NCBI GenBank assembly: GCA_029933365.1
Contig: JAOZOH010000047.1
Location: 1 to 22,244, forward strand
DNA from: Desulfuromusa sp.
GTDB lineage: Bacteria; Desulfobacterota; Desulfuromonadia; Desulfuromonadales; Geopsychrobacteraceae
Direction of reading: 5' to 3'
DNA length: 22,244 bases
In this document: piece after piece, positions 7,596-15,506 of the stretch
How the letters are laid out: the number at the start of each line of letters is the position of its first letter
Position numbering within the stretch: the first letter of the stretch is position 1
Position numbers and translations under genes: made by a program
Notes under the pieces: generated by a model
The model's database searches: none
Seen by the model: the letters and a program-made list of their open reading frames with translations, nothing else
Told to the model about the DNA's origin: nothing

Positions 7596-9413
7596 CTAAG
7601 CCAGACCAAGAGTCTGGAGTCTCTCGTCGGTTGGAATTCCTTCTGTGCTCCAACCTCGCTCCTGATAGTATTCAGGAAGCATTTCACCCAACTTGGCAAC
7701 TTCACCCTTGAGCGGTCCATCAGAGATTGGTTCTTCCAGAAGCCGTTTCGGTAGAGTGTCTTGAGATGGATCAACCCCGGCCTTGAGGTTAAAGACCCGC
7801 TCCATATTATAGATCCGCTCACCTATTTCCATGATCGTCGCTTCGGTAAACTCGGCTCCTGTTGCAGCGGTAAGGAAATTGGCAAACTGCGGAGCACCAA
7901 TAGCAAAAGTGGTAAACAGACAGATGCCTGAAGAATCAACTGTTGCGGTGAAATCTTGAAAGATTTTGGTCCAGACCGCTTTGTCTTCAGTTGCCTGAGG
8001 ATCAAGCTTTTCTGGCAAGCCCAGAACCTCCGGTGAAATCATATAGCCACGAACATGGCAAGCTCCACGGTTACTGGTCGCATAATTCAGGCCGATTCCC
8101 TGGATACCACGACCGTCATAAGCGGGGAATTCGAGTTTTTTCACCGACATCGAAAGCTCCGGGGCACCGAAACTTTCAGCCAGGCGGTAGGAACCCATGG
8201 CAAGTTTTTCACCAAACCCTTCCCGTTTGCCGGCCATTTCAACCAGCTTAACCATTGCATCAGCATCACCAAAACTCAGCGGCATGCCGATTTCTTCCTC
8301 GCTGACCAGCCCTTTTTCGGCCAACTCCATGGCGCAAGCCACTGTCGTTCCGACAGTGATAGTATCCATGCCGTATTCGTTACAAATATAATTGGCTTTG
8401 GTAATTGCAGCCAGATCATCTACGCCGCAAGCAGATCCCAAGGCAAAGAGGGTTTCATATTCAGGTCCCTCACCATCGCCGCCAAAACGAGAACCCGCTA
8501 AACCGGTCACTCGACCACAGCCGATAACGCAACCCATACACCCTTTATTACGCTTAAGGTAGGTTGAAGCCAGAGCTTCCCCAGAAATGGCTTCGGCTCC
8601 CTCAAAGGTATCCTTCTGGAAGTTGTTGGTGGGTAAGGCACCGAGCTGATTAATGACATTAACCAGCACCGGGGTGCCAAGGGCAGGAAGACCCTGACCA
8701 GAGACGGGATTCGCTTTGAGCAAACCATAAGAGTCAAGAGCTGCTTCACGGTATGCGACGGGATCGGCAATTTTAACCCCACCGGTACCACGTACCGCTA
8801 TCGCCTTGAGGTTTTTACTTCCCATAACCGCACCGATTCCGGTCCGTCCGGCGGCGCGATGCTTATCATTGATAATCGCAGCAAAGCTGACCAGGTTTTC
8901 ACCAGCTTGGCCGATACAGGCAACCTTGGCATCGCCGTGGAATTCGGCAAGGATAGCATCCTCGGTCTCTTTGGTTGACTTGCCCCAAAGGTGGACCGCA
9001 CCCACCAGCTGAGCTTTGTCGTTATGAATTTGCAGATAAGAAGGATACTCCGCCTTACCTTCAAAAATAACCATATCGTAACCGGCATAGCGAAGTTCAC
9101 AAGGGAAGTATCCCCCCGAATTGGAGCTGGCAATAGTTCCGGTCAATGGTGATTTGGTGATCACCATATAGCGGCTATTCGCGGCACCATAGGTTCCTGT
9201 CAACGGCCCGGTCGCCAGAATCAGTTTGTTTTCAGCTGAAAAAGGATCAACATCAGCGGCGACTTCTTCAGTGAAATATTTAGTCCCTAATCCGCGGCCA
9301 CCAAGGTACTCTTTTGCCCATTGCTCATTGAGAACTTCATCGGTGCAGGTTCCGGCGGTCAGGTCAACACGTAATAGCTTTCCGCTCCACCCTTTTAGGC
9401 TAAATCTACTCAT
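7596..9413 (-). CDS. aor: Tungsten-type aldehyde ferredoxin oxidoreductase catalytic subunit (AorB-like)
   Basis: The 605-residue protein matches the AOR family (P. furiosus AOR is 605 aa). It oxidises aldehydes to acids, or the reverse with low-potential electrons, at a bis-pyranopterin tungsten centre in the cytoplasm. Cys292, 295 and 299 (GCMGCVIGC) and Cys498 (SSGICLF) match the four [4Fe-4S] ligands. [18 protein letters not shown] and [11 protein letters not shown] are family pterin-domain motifs. Glu318 or Glu320 (GPEYET) and His453 (GACHVRGY) correspond to proposed active-site residues. ATG 9413 overlaps the aorA stop (ATGA), with GGAGGTG upstream. Metal (W rather than Mo) is inferred from the family. 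A repeat cluster separates it from aorC. Confidence 0.95.
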   Translation of the reverse strand: MSRFSLKGWSGKLLRVDLTAGTCTDEVLNEQWAKEYLGGRGLGTKYFTEEVAADVDPFSAENKLILATGPLTGTYGAANSRYMVITKSPLTGTIASSNSGGYFPCELRYAGYDMVIFEGKAEYPSYLQIHNDKAQLVGAVHLWGKSTKETEDAILAEFHGDAKVACIGQAGENLVSFAAIINDKHRAAGRTGIGAVMGSKNLKAIAVRGTGGVKIADPVAYREAALDSYGLLKANPVSGQGLPALGTPVLVNVINQLGALPTNNFQKDTFEGAEAISGEALASTYLKRNKGCMGCVIGCGRVTGLAGSRFGGDGEGPEYETLFALGSACGVDDLAAITKANYICNEYGMDTITVGTTVACAMELAEKGLVSEEEIGMPLSFGDADAMVKLVEMAGKREGFGEKLAMGSYRLAESFGAPELSMSVKKLEFPAYDGRGIQGIGLNYATSNRGACHVRGYMISPEVLGLPEKLDPQATEDKAVWTKIFQDFTATVDSSGICLFTTFAIGAPQFANFLTAATGAEFTEATIMEIGERIYNMERVFNLKAGVDPSQDTLPKRLLEEPISDGPLKGEVAKLGEMLPEYYQERGWSTEGIPTDERLQTLGLA

Positions 9414-9895
9414 TTTCGCACCTCCATCTGTCCCTCTTTCATTGCGTCAACAAAGCGCAACATTTTTTGCCGCAGCGGTGTGTCCTCTTCTTCCAGAGTC
9501 AGACACTGGGTTGGACAGAAAGCGACACATTCGGGGGTATCACCACCACAGAGATCGCATTTGTCGACCTTGCCAAGGGATGGGACATATTTGATCATTC
9601 CAAAAGGACAGGCGCTGACACAGGTACGGCAACCAACACAGCGATCCCGGTCAACGATAACCACGCCGGATGGCATCTCTTTGCTGATGGCAGATTTAGG
9701 GCAGGCTTTGACGCACCAGGGGTCATCACACTGCATACAGGTGACAGTGATAAACTTGGCTTCATCAAGAAAAACCTCGTTGAAAATACGCGAACGACTG
9801 GGCATGAATTCTCCCGTATGCTTAAAAGAACAAGCCATCTCACAGGTTTTGCAACCGATGCACTTCGACGGTTCGATGCGAATCAGTTTCTGCAT
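9410..9895 (-). CDS. Four-cluster [4Fe-4S] ferredoxin subunit of AOR (AorA-like)
   Basis: The 161-residue protein belongs to the DmsB/HycB-like ferredoxin family. It has 17 Cys arranged as [37 protein letters not shown] and [16 protein letters not shown], enough for four [4Fe-4S] clusters. In the AorABC complex of Aromatoleum this small subunit wires AorB to AorC and stacks into filaments. No signal peptide or Tat motif is visible, so the complex is cytoplasmic. It is first in the operon, translationally overlapping aorB, and has a near-perfect AAGGAGGT ribosome site (9901-9908) five bases before ATG 9895. Confidence 0.92.
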   Translation of the reverse strand: MQKLIRIEPSKCIGCKTCEMACSFKHTGEFMPSRSRIFNEVFLDEAKFITVTCMQCDDPWCVKACPKSAISKEMPSGVVIVDRDRCVGCRTCVSACPFGMIKYVPSLGKVDKCDLCGGDTPECVAFCPTQCLTLEEEDTPLRQKMLRFVDAMKEGQMEVRK

Positions 9896-10057
9896 AGTCT
9901 ACCTCCTTGGACAGTTGATTATGTTATCATTTGGGGCGGGAGACGGGTGCTGATGTGTTGATAATGGCAGGTCAGCATGAATCCCCCAAAAACGTGCACA
10001 ACAAAAAAATTATAACAGCTTTTGATTTTTCAACAACAAAATATATGTTAAACTTCA

Positions 10058-10063
10058 TATAAT
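10058..10063 (+). promoter_or_regulatory. Possible -10 box for moaA operon
   Basis: TATAAT is a perfect -10 hexamer 33 bp before the moaA start in an AT-rich intergenic stretch shared with the divergent aor operon. No good -35 lies 16-18 bp upstream, so an activator may be needed or the match may be chance. Confidence 0.35.
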
Positions 10064-10095
10064 TTTGTAACCCGTATCCAAGGTCTGTAAGCATA

Positions 10096-11073
10096 ATGTT
10101 TTTATCCGATAATTTTGGTCGAAAAATTAACTATTTACGTCTGTCTGTGACCGATCGCTGCAATATGCGTTGTGTCTATTGTATGCCGGCTGACGGGATT
10201 GATAAACTGGGGCATAGCGAAATATTGAGCTACGAGCAATTCTTGCTGATTGCCGAAGCGGCTGTTTCTCTGGGGATTGAAAAAATACGTGTGACTGGCG
10301 GTGAGCCTTTAGTCAGAAATGGGATCATTGGGTTTCTGGAACAACTGGCAAATCTTTCAGGGTTAAAGCAGTTGGTATTGACCACCAATGGGGTGCTTTT
10401 GCCTGAGATGGCTCAGGCATTGAAAGATGTGGGGGTACAGCGCCTTAATATCAGTCTTGATTCACTGCAAACGGCAATGTTTACTCAGTTGACCCGGCGA
10501 GATTTGCTCTCCCAGGTTCTGGCCGGGATTGCTGCTGCTGAAAAAGTTGGGCTCTCTTATAAAATCAATATGGTGGTGATGCGTGGTTTTAACGACAATG
10601 AAATCCTCGATTTTGCCAGGTTGACGCAGGAGCATGATTGTACGGTGCGTTTTATTGAATATATGCCGACATTGAAGGAGGAAAACTGGCGTTCGCTGGT
10701 TGTCTCCAGCAAAGAAGTTTTACAGCGCTTGAATGACCATTATTGTCTCCATCCTGTTGATCGGGGGGCTTTGGCTGGCCCGGCAGAGGAGTTTGCTATT
10801 GATGGGGCTCTGGGGCAGATTGGCGTGATTGCTCCGCTTTCCGGACACTTCTGCCAGGATTGCAACCGAATCCGTATCACCGCTTCAGGACATGTTCGTA
10901 CCTGCCTTTTTTCTGATCATGAGTTCGATTTGAAACCGCTGCTGATTCCGGGAAATGTTCCTCAGGTTGCCGGCGAATTACAGCGGCTGGTCACTGATAA
11001 ACCTGCCTGTCATACTCTCAATTCCTCCACTGCTGAATATTCAGCATTTTCTATGGCACAAATTGGCGGCTAA
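10096..11073 (+). CDS. moaA: GTP 3',8-cyclase MoaA (radical SAM)
   Basis: The 325-residue enzyme performs the first step of molybdenum/tungsten cofactor synthesis: rearrangement of GTP to the cyclic precursor that MoaC turns into cPMP. The radical-SAM cluster motif CNMRCVYC is at residues 22-29, and the C-terminal cluster ligands are Cys253, Cys256 and Cys270. The protein ends in the Gly-Gly tail (AQIGG) required in MoaA. VTGGEPLVR and LNISLDSL are conserved SAM and GTP segments. Only a weak AAGG site precedes ATG 10096. It heads moaA-moaE-moeA, divergent from the aor operon that needs the cofactor. No moaC or moaD is in this cluster. Confidence 0.96.
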   Translation: MFLSDNFGRKINYLRLSVTDRCNMRCVYCMPADGIDKLGHSEILSYEQFLLIAEAAVSLGIEKIRVTGGEPLVRNGIIGFLEQLANLSGLKQLVLTTNGVLLPEMAQALKDVGVQRLNISLDSLQTAMFTQLTRRDLLSQVLAGIAAAEKVGLSYKINMVVMRGFNDNEILDFARLTQEHDCTVRFIEYMPTLKEENWRSLVVSSKEVLQRLNDHYCLHPVDRGALAGPAEEFAIDGALGQIGVIAPLSGHFCQDCNRIRITASGHVRTCLFSDHEFDLKPLLIPGNVPQVAGELQRLVTDKPACHTLNSSTAEYSAFSMAQIGG

Positions 11074-11117
11074 TCCAGTAGAAGAAAACTCAATTTTCAC
11101 CTTCCAAGGAACCTGAA

Positions 11118-11480
11118 ATGGATATTTCTCAAACAATTGCAGCTCTGAAACAGGATCCAGAATTTGCCGAAAACGTTGGTATGGTACTGATTCATAACGG
11201 TACCGTGCGTGGCTGGTCGCGGGGTGATCATTCTCCCGTCAGTCAGATTGAAGTTATGGCAGATCAGGCCAAGGTTGAACAGATTCGCGGTGAAATTGAA
11301 CGGATGGAAGGGGTTTTTAAAGTTGTGGTGGAAGCCCACTCGGGGGTGATGCAGCCGGGTGATGATTTGTTGTTTCTGATTGTTGCTGGCGATATCCGCG
11401 AGAATGTCAAACCTGCTCTGGCATTGCTGCTCGATCGGATTAAAGCTGAAGCCATCAGTAAAAATGAGATTTGTAAATAA
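11118..11480 (+). CDS. moaE: MoaE-like molybdopterin synthase large subunit
   Basis: The 120-residue protein is shorter than E. coli MoaE (150 aa). It keeps the MoaE core: GMVLIHNGTVRGWSRG near the N-terminus, an I-V-rich segment around residue 75 (MEGVFKVVVEAHSG), PGDDLLFLIVAGDIREN, and a C-terminal DRIKAEA. MoaE with thiocarboxylated MoaD converts cPMP to molybdopterin. The tail bearing the E. coli catalytic lysines is abbreviated; LDRIKAEAISKNEICK keeps lysines in roughly comparable places. I recall similar short forms from Geobacter-type bacteria. Ribosome site AAGGAA precedes ATG 11118. It lies between moaA and moeA in one operon. Confidence 0.75.
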   Translation: MDISQTIAALKQDPEFAENVGMVLIHNGTVRGWSRGDHSPVSQIEVMADQAKVEQIRGEIERMEGVFKVVVEAHSGVMQPGDDLLFLIVAGDIRENVKPALALLLDRIKAEAISKNEICK

Positions 11481-11491
11481 AGAAGATATTT

Positions 11492-12697
11492 ATGGTTAAG
11501 AGTTTTACGGCTGCGAGAAGAATAATTCTGGATAATATCTCACCACTGGGAGCAGAGCCGGTTGATTTGTTACACCTGGTTGGTCGGGTGTTGGCGGAGG
11601 AGATCCCTGCTCCGTGGGATATGCCCCGCTGGGATAATTCTGAGATGGATGGTTTTGCGGTCAGGGCAAAAGATTGCCAGCTGTTTGCCAAGCTAAAGGT
11701 TACTGGCTATGTCCCTGCTGGAGCAACTGCCGAAGGTGTTACAGTTGTCCCCGAAACCGCGATAAGAATTATGACGGGAGCACCAATTCCGACTGGTTGT
11801 GATGCGATTGTGCCGATTGAAAATACCGCGCCAGATGAAAACTTTGTCGTTATTCGACAACCCGTGCAGGCTGGTGATTATATTCGTTTTCGTGGCAGTG
11901 ATATCAGTAAGGATGAAATGATGCTTCCGCTTGGAACCATTCTCCGCCCGGTTGATATCAATCTGCTGGCTTCCTTTTCTCGGACGACGGCACAGGTTTA
12001 TCGCCGTCCCGAAGTTGCTATCCTCTCAACCGGTGATGAACTGGTTGCCCCGGGGGAAAAAACTATATCCGCACAGATTATTGATAGCAATGCCTATTCC
12101 CTTGCTGCTGCAATCAGCGAAATCGGTGCCATTCCCAAATTACTTGGCATTGCCCAGGATAATCGTGAGAGCCTCAAGGAGAAAATCACTCAGGGGCTAA
12201 AGGCTGATGTGTTGATTACATCTGCAGGGGTTTCGACCGGAGATCGGGATCTGGTGCGTGAAATACTGGAAAGTGCCGGGGTCAAACGGCTGTTCTGGAA
12301 AGTTGCGATCAAACCTGGAGGGCCGACTGCCTTTGGTTCCAACGGGAATAAGCCAGTTTTTTCCCTGCCGGGTAACCCGGTTTCGAGTCTGATCGGGTTT
12401 GAGGAACTGGTCAGGCCGGCATTGCTGAAAATGATGGGACACTCACGAGTTATTCGACCCCTAAGTAAAGCAACGGTAAAAACCGCGTTGTACAACGAAA
12501 CGAGCAAAACCCGTTTTCTGCGGGTTAATGTCGAGAAAACTCCAGAGGGTCTGGTGGCAGAGAGCGCTGGTGATCAGAATACGGGCATCCTCAGTACTAT
12601 GATCAAAGCCAATGCCATTGCTGTACTGGCAGCGGAAGAAACTGAACTCTCAGCCGGGGAACTGGTTGATGTGCAATTATTGGGTCCCTTAGAATAA
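11492..12697 (+). CDS. moeA: Molybdopterin molybdenumtransferase MoeA
   Basis: The 401-residue protein inserts molybdate (or possibly tungstate) into adenylated molybdopterin. Conserved blocks in order: DMPRWDNSEMDGFAVRAKD (the usual DMPPFDNSAMDGYA with substitutions), RIMTGAPIPTGCDAIVPIE, FRGSDIS, VAILSTGDELVAPGE, ITSAGVSTGDRD, KPGGPTAFG and SLPGNPVSSLIGFEELV. The domain order is MoeA N-domain, MPT-binding (MogA-like) domain and C-terminal domain. ATG 11492 lies 12 bp after moaE. The 3' end overlaps the opposite-strand ccdA stop by nine bases. Proximity to aor suggests it serves a tungsten enzyme, but metal choice cannot be read from the sequence. Confidence 0.94.
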   Translation: MVKSFTAARRIILDNISPLGAEPVDLLHLVGRVLAEEIPAPWDMPRWDNSEMDGFAVRAKDCQLFAKLKVTGYVPAGATAEGVTVVPETAIRIMTGAPIPTGCDAIVPIENTAPDENFVVIRQPVQAGDYIRFRGSDISKDEMMLPLGTILRPVDINLLASFSRTTAQVYRRPEVAILSTGDELVAPGEKTISAQIIDSNAYSLAAAISEIGAIPKLLGIAQDNRESLKEKITQGLKADVLITSAGVSTGDRDLVREILESAGVKRLFWKVAIKPGGPTAFGSNGNKPVFSLPGNPVSSLIGFEELVRPALLKMMGHSRVIRPLSKATVKTALYNETSKTRFLRVNVEKTPEGLVAESAGDQNTGILSTMIKANAIAVLAAEETELSAGELVDVQLLGPLE

Positions 12698-13351
12698 CCC
12701 ACCAATCCCCAACATTCCTTGGGTCAGGATGAGGATGCCAAAGACAATCAATAGCCCGCCACTGATGAGCCGAATGACCAATGGATGGGCATTCACCTGT
12801 TTGATTCTCTGTCGCACCGACTGTGAGGCATAACCTATCAAGAGCATTGGAATGGCAAATCCAAGAGAATAGCAGGTCAATAAAATCAAACCGGTAGAGA
12901 GCCTGCCATCGGTAGCAACCAAAGTCAGAACTCCTGCTAGCATTGGCCCAACGCAGGGAATCCAGACTAATCCCAAAGTCAGCCCCATAACCAAGCCAGA
13001 CCAGCGCCCCTTGCTGTGATTCTGAATATTTGAAAACAGGGTCAGCTTTTTGAACAAATTAATATCAAACAGCATCAGTAGGCCAAATAACAGAATAAGG
13101 ACCCCCGCCACTTTTTCAAGTACTGGCATTGTTCCTGCGATGGCACCGCCAAACAGTGATGTCAGTATTCCCATAGCGATAAAGCTGAGGCTTAAGCCCA
13201 AGACTATCAGCAGGGGACGGTGTTTGTGGTCAGCCTCTGTCCCGGCAACAACAATTGGAACGACAGGGAGAACGCAGGGCGAGGCGATACTGGCGATTCC
13301 GGCAAAAACAGTCATCGCAATAGTGGTAACGCTCAGGTCAAGTGGAGTCAT
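12689..13351 (-). CDS. ccdA: CcdA-type thiol-disulfide membrane transporter
   Basis: The 220-residue protein has about six hydrophobic helices and the two conserved membrane cysteines in ASPCVLPVVPIV and WIPCVGPMLAGV. CcdA/DsbD-beta proteins carry reducing equivalents from cytoplasmic thioredoxin across the membrane to extracytoplasmic thioredoxin-like proteins, which keep apocytochrome haem-binding Cys reduced. This fits a genome rich in c-type cytochromes. It follows the thioredoxin-fold lipoprotein gene by four bases, presumably co-transcribed and translationally coupled. It ends tail-to-tail with moeA, overlapping by nine bases. Confidence 0.92.
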   Translation of the reverse strand: MTPLDLSVTTIAMTVFAGIASIASPCVLPVVPIVVAGTEADHKHRPLLIVLGLSLSFIAMGILTSLFGGAIAGTMPVLEKVAGVLILLFGLLMLFDINLFKKLTLFSNIQNHSKGRWSGLVMGLTLGLVWIPCVGPMLAGVLTLVATDGRLSTGLILLTCYSLGFAIPMLLIGYASQSVRQRIKQVNAHPLVIRLISGGLLIVFGILILTQGMLGIGGLF

Positions 13352-13355
13352 GGTA

Positions 13356-13775
13356 TCAATTTTTCGGAATTTGGTTGAGGAGGTTACGAATGGTCTCTGC
13401 CGCGTGTACCCCCGGTGGTAGCCGGGTGATCTCTTTACCGGAAGAGTCAGCTAATAAAATCGTTGGCAGTGCCCGAATCCCGTAAGCATAGAAAATATCC
13501 ATATCTTCTTTAACCGTTGTTTGTACTGGCCTGACCAGAACTTTACCTGCAAATTCGTCAGCCATCTGAGAGAGGATATCTCCCTGCATCCGGCATGGTC
13601 CACCATTTGGATCGATAAAGAATACCAACAGATGGTCAGCGACTGCTGGGCTCTTTTGTGCTACTTTTGTCTCTGTTGCTGCTGGTGTTGGCTGAACTGT
13701 CGACTGGGTTGGTTGCTCTTGTGAACAGCCAAACAGTAAGATAATGGTTATCATGAGGATAATATTTTTCAACAT
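13356..13775 (-). CDS. Thioredoxin-fold lipoprotein with a single-Cys active site
   Basis: The 139-residue protein starts with a lipoprotein signal (MLKNIILMITIILLFGC, lipobox Cys17) and a Pro/Thr-rich linker. A thioredoxin-like domain follows from about residue 47: the FFIDPNGGPCRMQ active-site loop, an IFYAYGIRALPTILLAD segment with the cis-Pro, and a C-terminal helix. The loop aligns with WCGPCRM, but the first Cys is Gly, leaving only Cys61. It would act as a monothiol partner, be inactive as a classical oxidoreductase, or bind a substrate Cys. The gene is co-directional with ccdA and lies four bases upstream of it, so it is the likely acceptor in that relay. AAGGAGT precedes ATG 13775. 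Confidence 0.82.
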   Translation of the reverse strand: MLKNIILMITIILLFGCSQEQPTQSTVQPTPAATETKVAQKSPAVADHLLVFFIDPNGGPCRMQGDILSQMADEFAGKVLVRPVQTTVKEDMDIFYAYGIRALPTILLADSSGKEITRLPPGVHAAETIRNLLNQIPKN

Positions 13776-13802
13776 ATAAAAGACTCCTTTGTCTCTTGCT
13801 TA

Positions 13803-13830
13803 TATATAGGGATTTGTCTATGTATGTCAA
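13803..13830 (-). promoter_or_regulatory. Sigma-70 promoter for lipoprotein-ccdA
   Basis: Minus-strand TTGACA (13830-13825, perfect) and TATATA (13808-13803) are 16 bp apart, 28 bp upstream of ATG 13775. This leaves a short leader bearing the AAGGAGT ribosome site. Confidence 0.65.
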
Positions 13831-13879
13831 GTGTTCGGAAGATAAGTTCTGCGGGCGGTTGGGTATTTACCGGAAATAA

Positions 13880-13907
13880 TTGACAGGGTCAAGCATAAGC
13901 GTAGAAT
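13880..13907 (+). promoter_or_regulatory. Sigma-70 promoter for the CBS/DUF294 gene
   Basis: Plus-strand TTGACA (13880-13885, perfect) and TAGAAT (13902-13907) are 16 bp apart, 40 bp before ATG 13947. It is divergent from the promoter at 13803-13830; their -35 boxes are about 50 bp apart, so one regulator bound between them could touch both. Confidence 0.6.
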
Positions 13908-13946
13908 TTCATTTGCTATCTTTAAAATCTTTCAGGGGAGTTGGTC

Positions 13947-15392
13947 ATGTCTGACGAAGCAACTTTTTTTCTACCAGTAAAAGATTACTGTCATCGCGAA
14001 CTAATTACCTGCAACATCAAAGATACGGTAAAAATAGCTGCAGAAGTTATGCGGGATAACGGAATTTCCAGTTTGATTGCCTGTGATGATGATAAGCAAC
14101 CGATCGGTATTATGACCGATCGAGATTTGCGTAACAAGGTCATTGCTGGCGGGCTGGACCCGTTGGTGGTTCAGGTTAATGCGGTGATGACCACACCGGT
14201 TATCTCAGTCCGTGAAGATGACACCCTGTTTGAAGTTCTCTATCGGATGTCTCGTAATCGTATCCACCGGGTTGGTGTTGTTGATGCTGATAACGTGCTG
14301 GTTGGGCTGATCAATGAATCTGATATTATCCGTTTACAGAATCGATCCCCGCAACGGTTATTGCAGGCAGTGGATGAGTCAGAGTCAATAGCAGCTTTGA
14401 AGAAAATTTACCAGGAAAGTGAACAACTGGTCGTTTTTCTTAGTCGAAATGGGGTTCGCAGCAATGAACTGGTGCGGATGATTTCACTGATAAACGATCA
14501 AATTTCAGCGCACTTGATTGGTCTGTTGAAACAGGGGCGCTTTAAGAACATGGGGGAGAAAAGTGCATTTATGGTTCTTGGAAGTGAAGGGCGGCAGGAA
14601 CAGACCCTGAAAACGGACCAGGACAATGCGATGATTATTGCTGATGATGCCAGCTCTGAAGAAATTGCCGATATTGAAGCCTTTTCTCAAATTCTGATAG
14701 ATGCATTGATCGAAATCGGGGTTCCGGAATGCCCCGGTGGGATCATGGCAAGAAATGAATTCTGGCGGCGGAGCCTTGCCGATTGGAAGAGCGCAATCGA
14801 TCATTGGGTGGGAACTCCCAGCAATCAAAATATCCTTAATTTCAGTATGTTTTCTGATATGCGCGCAATTTGTGGTGACCGTGCTCTAGAGAGTCAACTT
14901 AAAGAATATATTATTCAAGTCGCTGAAGAAAATAGTATCTTTCTTGCCAAAATGGCGCAGAATGTCTGCCGTTTTTCACCACCACTTGGTTTTTTTGGTC
15001 AGATCAAAACAGAATCTTCAGGAGCTCACTCTGGGTTGCTGGATCTTAAAAAGGCAGGCATTTTTGCCTTGACCGAAGGAATTAAAATTCTGGCATTGAG
15101 TGAAGGTATGCTGGGTGGAAGTACCCATGACCGATTGAATTTTCTCCTGGAGAAAGAGGTTCTCAATCAAGAGCAAGTCAGTGATATCGAAGCCAGTTTC
15201 AATCTGCTGACCTTCCTGCGTCTGCGCGGGCAGGTTGAGTCTGCGGCAGCAGGCCGGGAAGTCTCCAATTTTATCTCTCCTGGTTCTCTGGATCGGGTGG
15301 AAAAGGGCCGTTTAAAGCTGGCCCTTGAAGTCGTAAAATCTTTTCAGGGAACAATCAGTCAACACTTTCAATTGAATATGTTGAAAAATTAA
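13947..15392 (+). CDS. CBS-pair protein with DUF294 nucleotidyltransferase-like domains
   Basis: The 481-residue cytoplasmic protein has three parts: a CBS pair at about 20-130 (VMRDNGISSLIACDDDK..GIMTDRDLRN and VMTTPVISVREDDTLFEVL), a putative nucleotidyltransferase domain with GSEGRQEQTLKTDQDNA at about 212-228 (PF03445 type, GlnD-like GS-x-GR and D-x-D), and a helical C-terminal domain (PF10335 type). CBS pairs usually bind adenine nucleotides, so the protein may sense energy charge; the target is unknown. Relatives often also carry an N-terminal cyclic-nucleotide domain, absent here. A TTG at 13941 is in frame, but ATG 13947 has GGGGAG at good distance and was chosen. It is transcribed alone or with the MFS gene downstream. 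Confidence 0.9.
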   Translation: MSDEATFFLPVKDYCHRELITCNIKDTVKIAAEVMRDNGISSLIACDDDKQPIGIMTDRDLRNKVIAGGLDPLVVQVNAVMTTPVISVREDDTLFEVLYRMSRNRIHRVGVVDADNVLVGLINESDIIRLQNRSPQRLLQAVDESESIAALKKIYQESEQLVVFLSRNGVRSNELVRMISLINDQISAHLIGLLKQGRFKNMGEKSAFMVLGSEGRQEQTLKTDQDNAMIIADDASSEEIADIEAFSQILIDALIEIGVPECPGGIMARNEFWRRSLADWKSAIDHWVGTPSNQNILNFSMFSDMRAICGDRALESQLKEYIIQVAEENSIFLAKMAQNVCRFSPPLGFFGQIKTESSGAHSGLLDLKKAGIFALTEGIKILALSEGMLGGSTHDRLNFLLEKEVLNQEQVSDIEASFNLLTFLRLRGQVESAAAGREVSNFISPGSLDRVEKGRLKLALEVVKSFQGTISQHFQLNMLKN

Positions 15393-15506
15393 CTGATTTT
15401 GCTATCTGCCCCGTTTTTGTCGGATTTGCACAATATCTCTCGCTTCAATCTTTCTTTCTGGGGGAGAAAGTGGCCATAGCTAGCTGAGAGGGGTATTGAA
15501 AATGTT

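Noticed and set aside
9467..9961. A 164-codon frame (and a 157-codon one) on the plus strand over the AOR ferredoxin gene
   Set aside because: It is antisense to a clear four-cluster ferredoxin; it arises from the reverse complement of Cys-rich codons.
9960..9985. Sigma-54-like TTGGGGGATTCATGC on the minus strand upstream of the aor operon
   Set aside because: The GG and GC are one base too close for a functional -24/-12 pair.
9896..10095. Molybdenum cofactor riboswitch before moaA or the aor operon
   Set aside because: The region is AT-rich and lacks the conserved GC-rich stems of that RNA.
15440..15480. Possible terminator hairpin (CTTTCT...AGAAAG) after the CBS/DUF294 gene
   Set aside because: The stem is short and there is no T tract after it.
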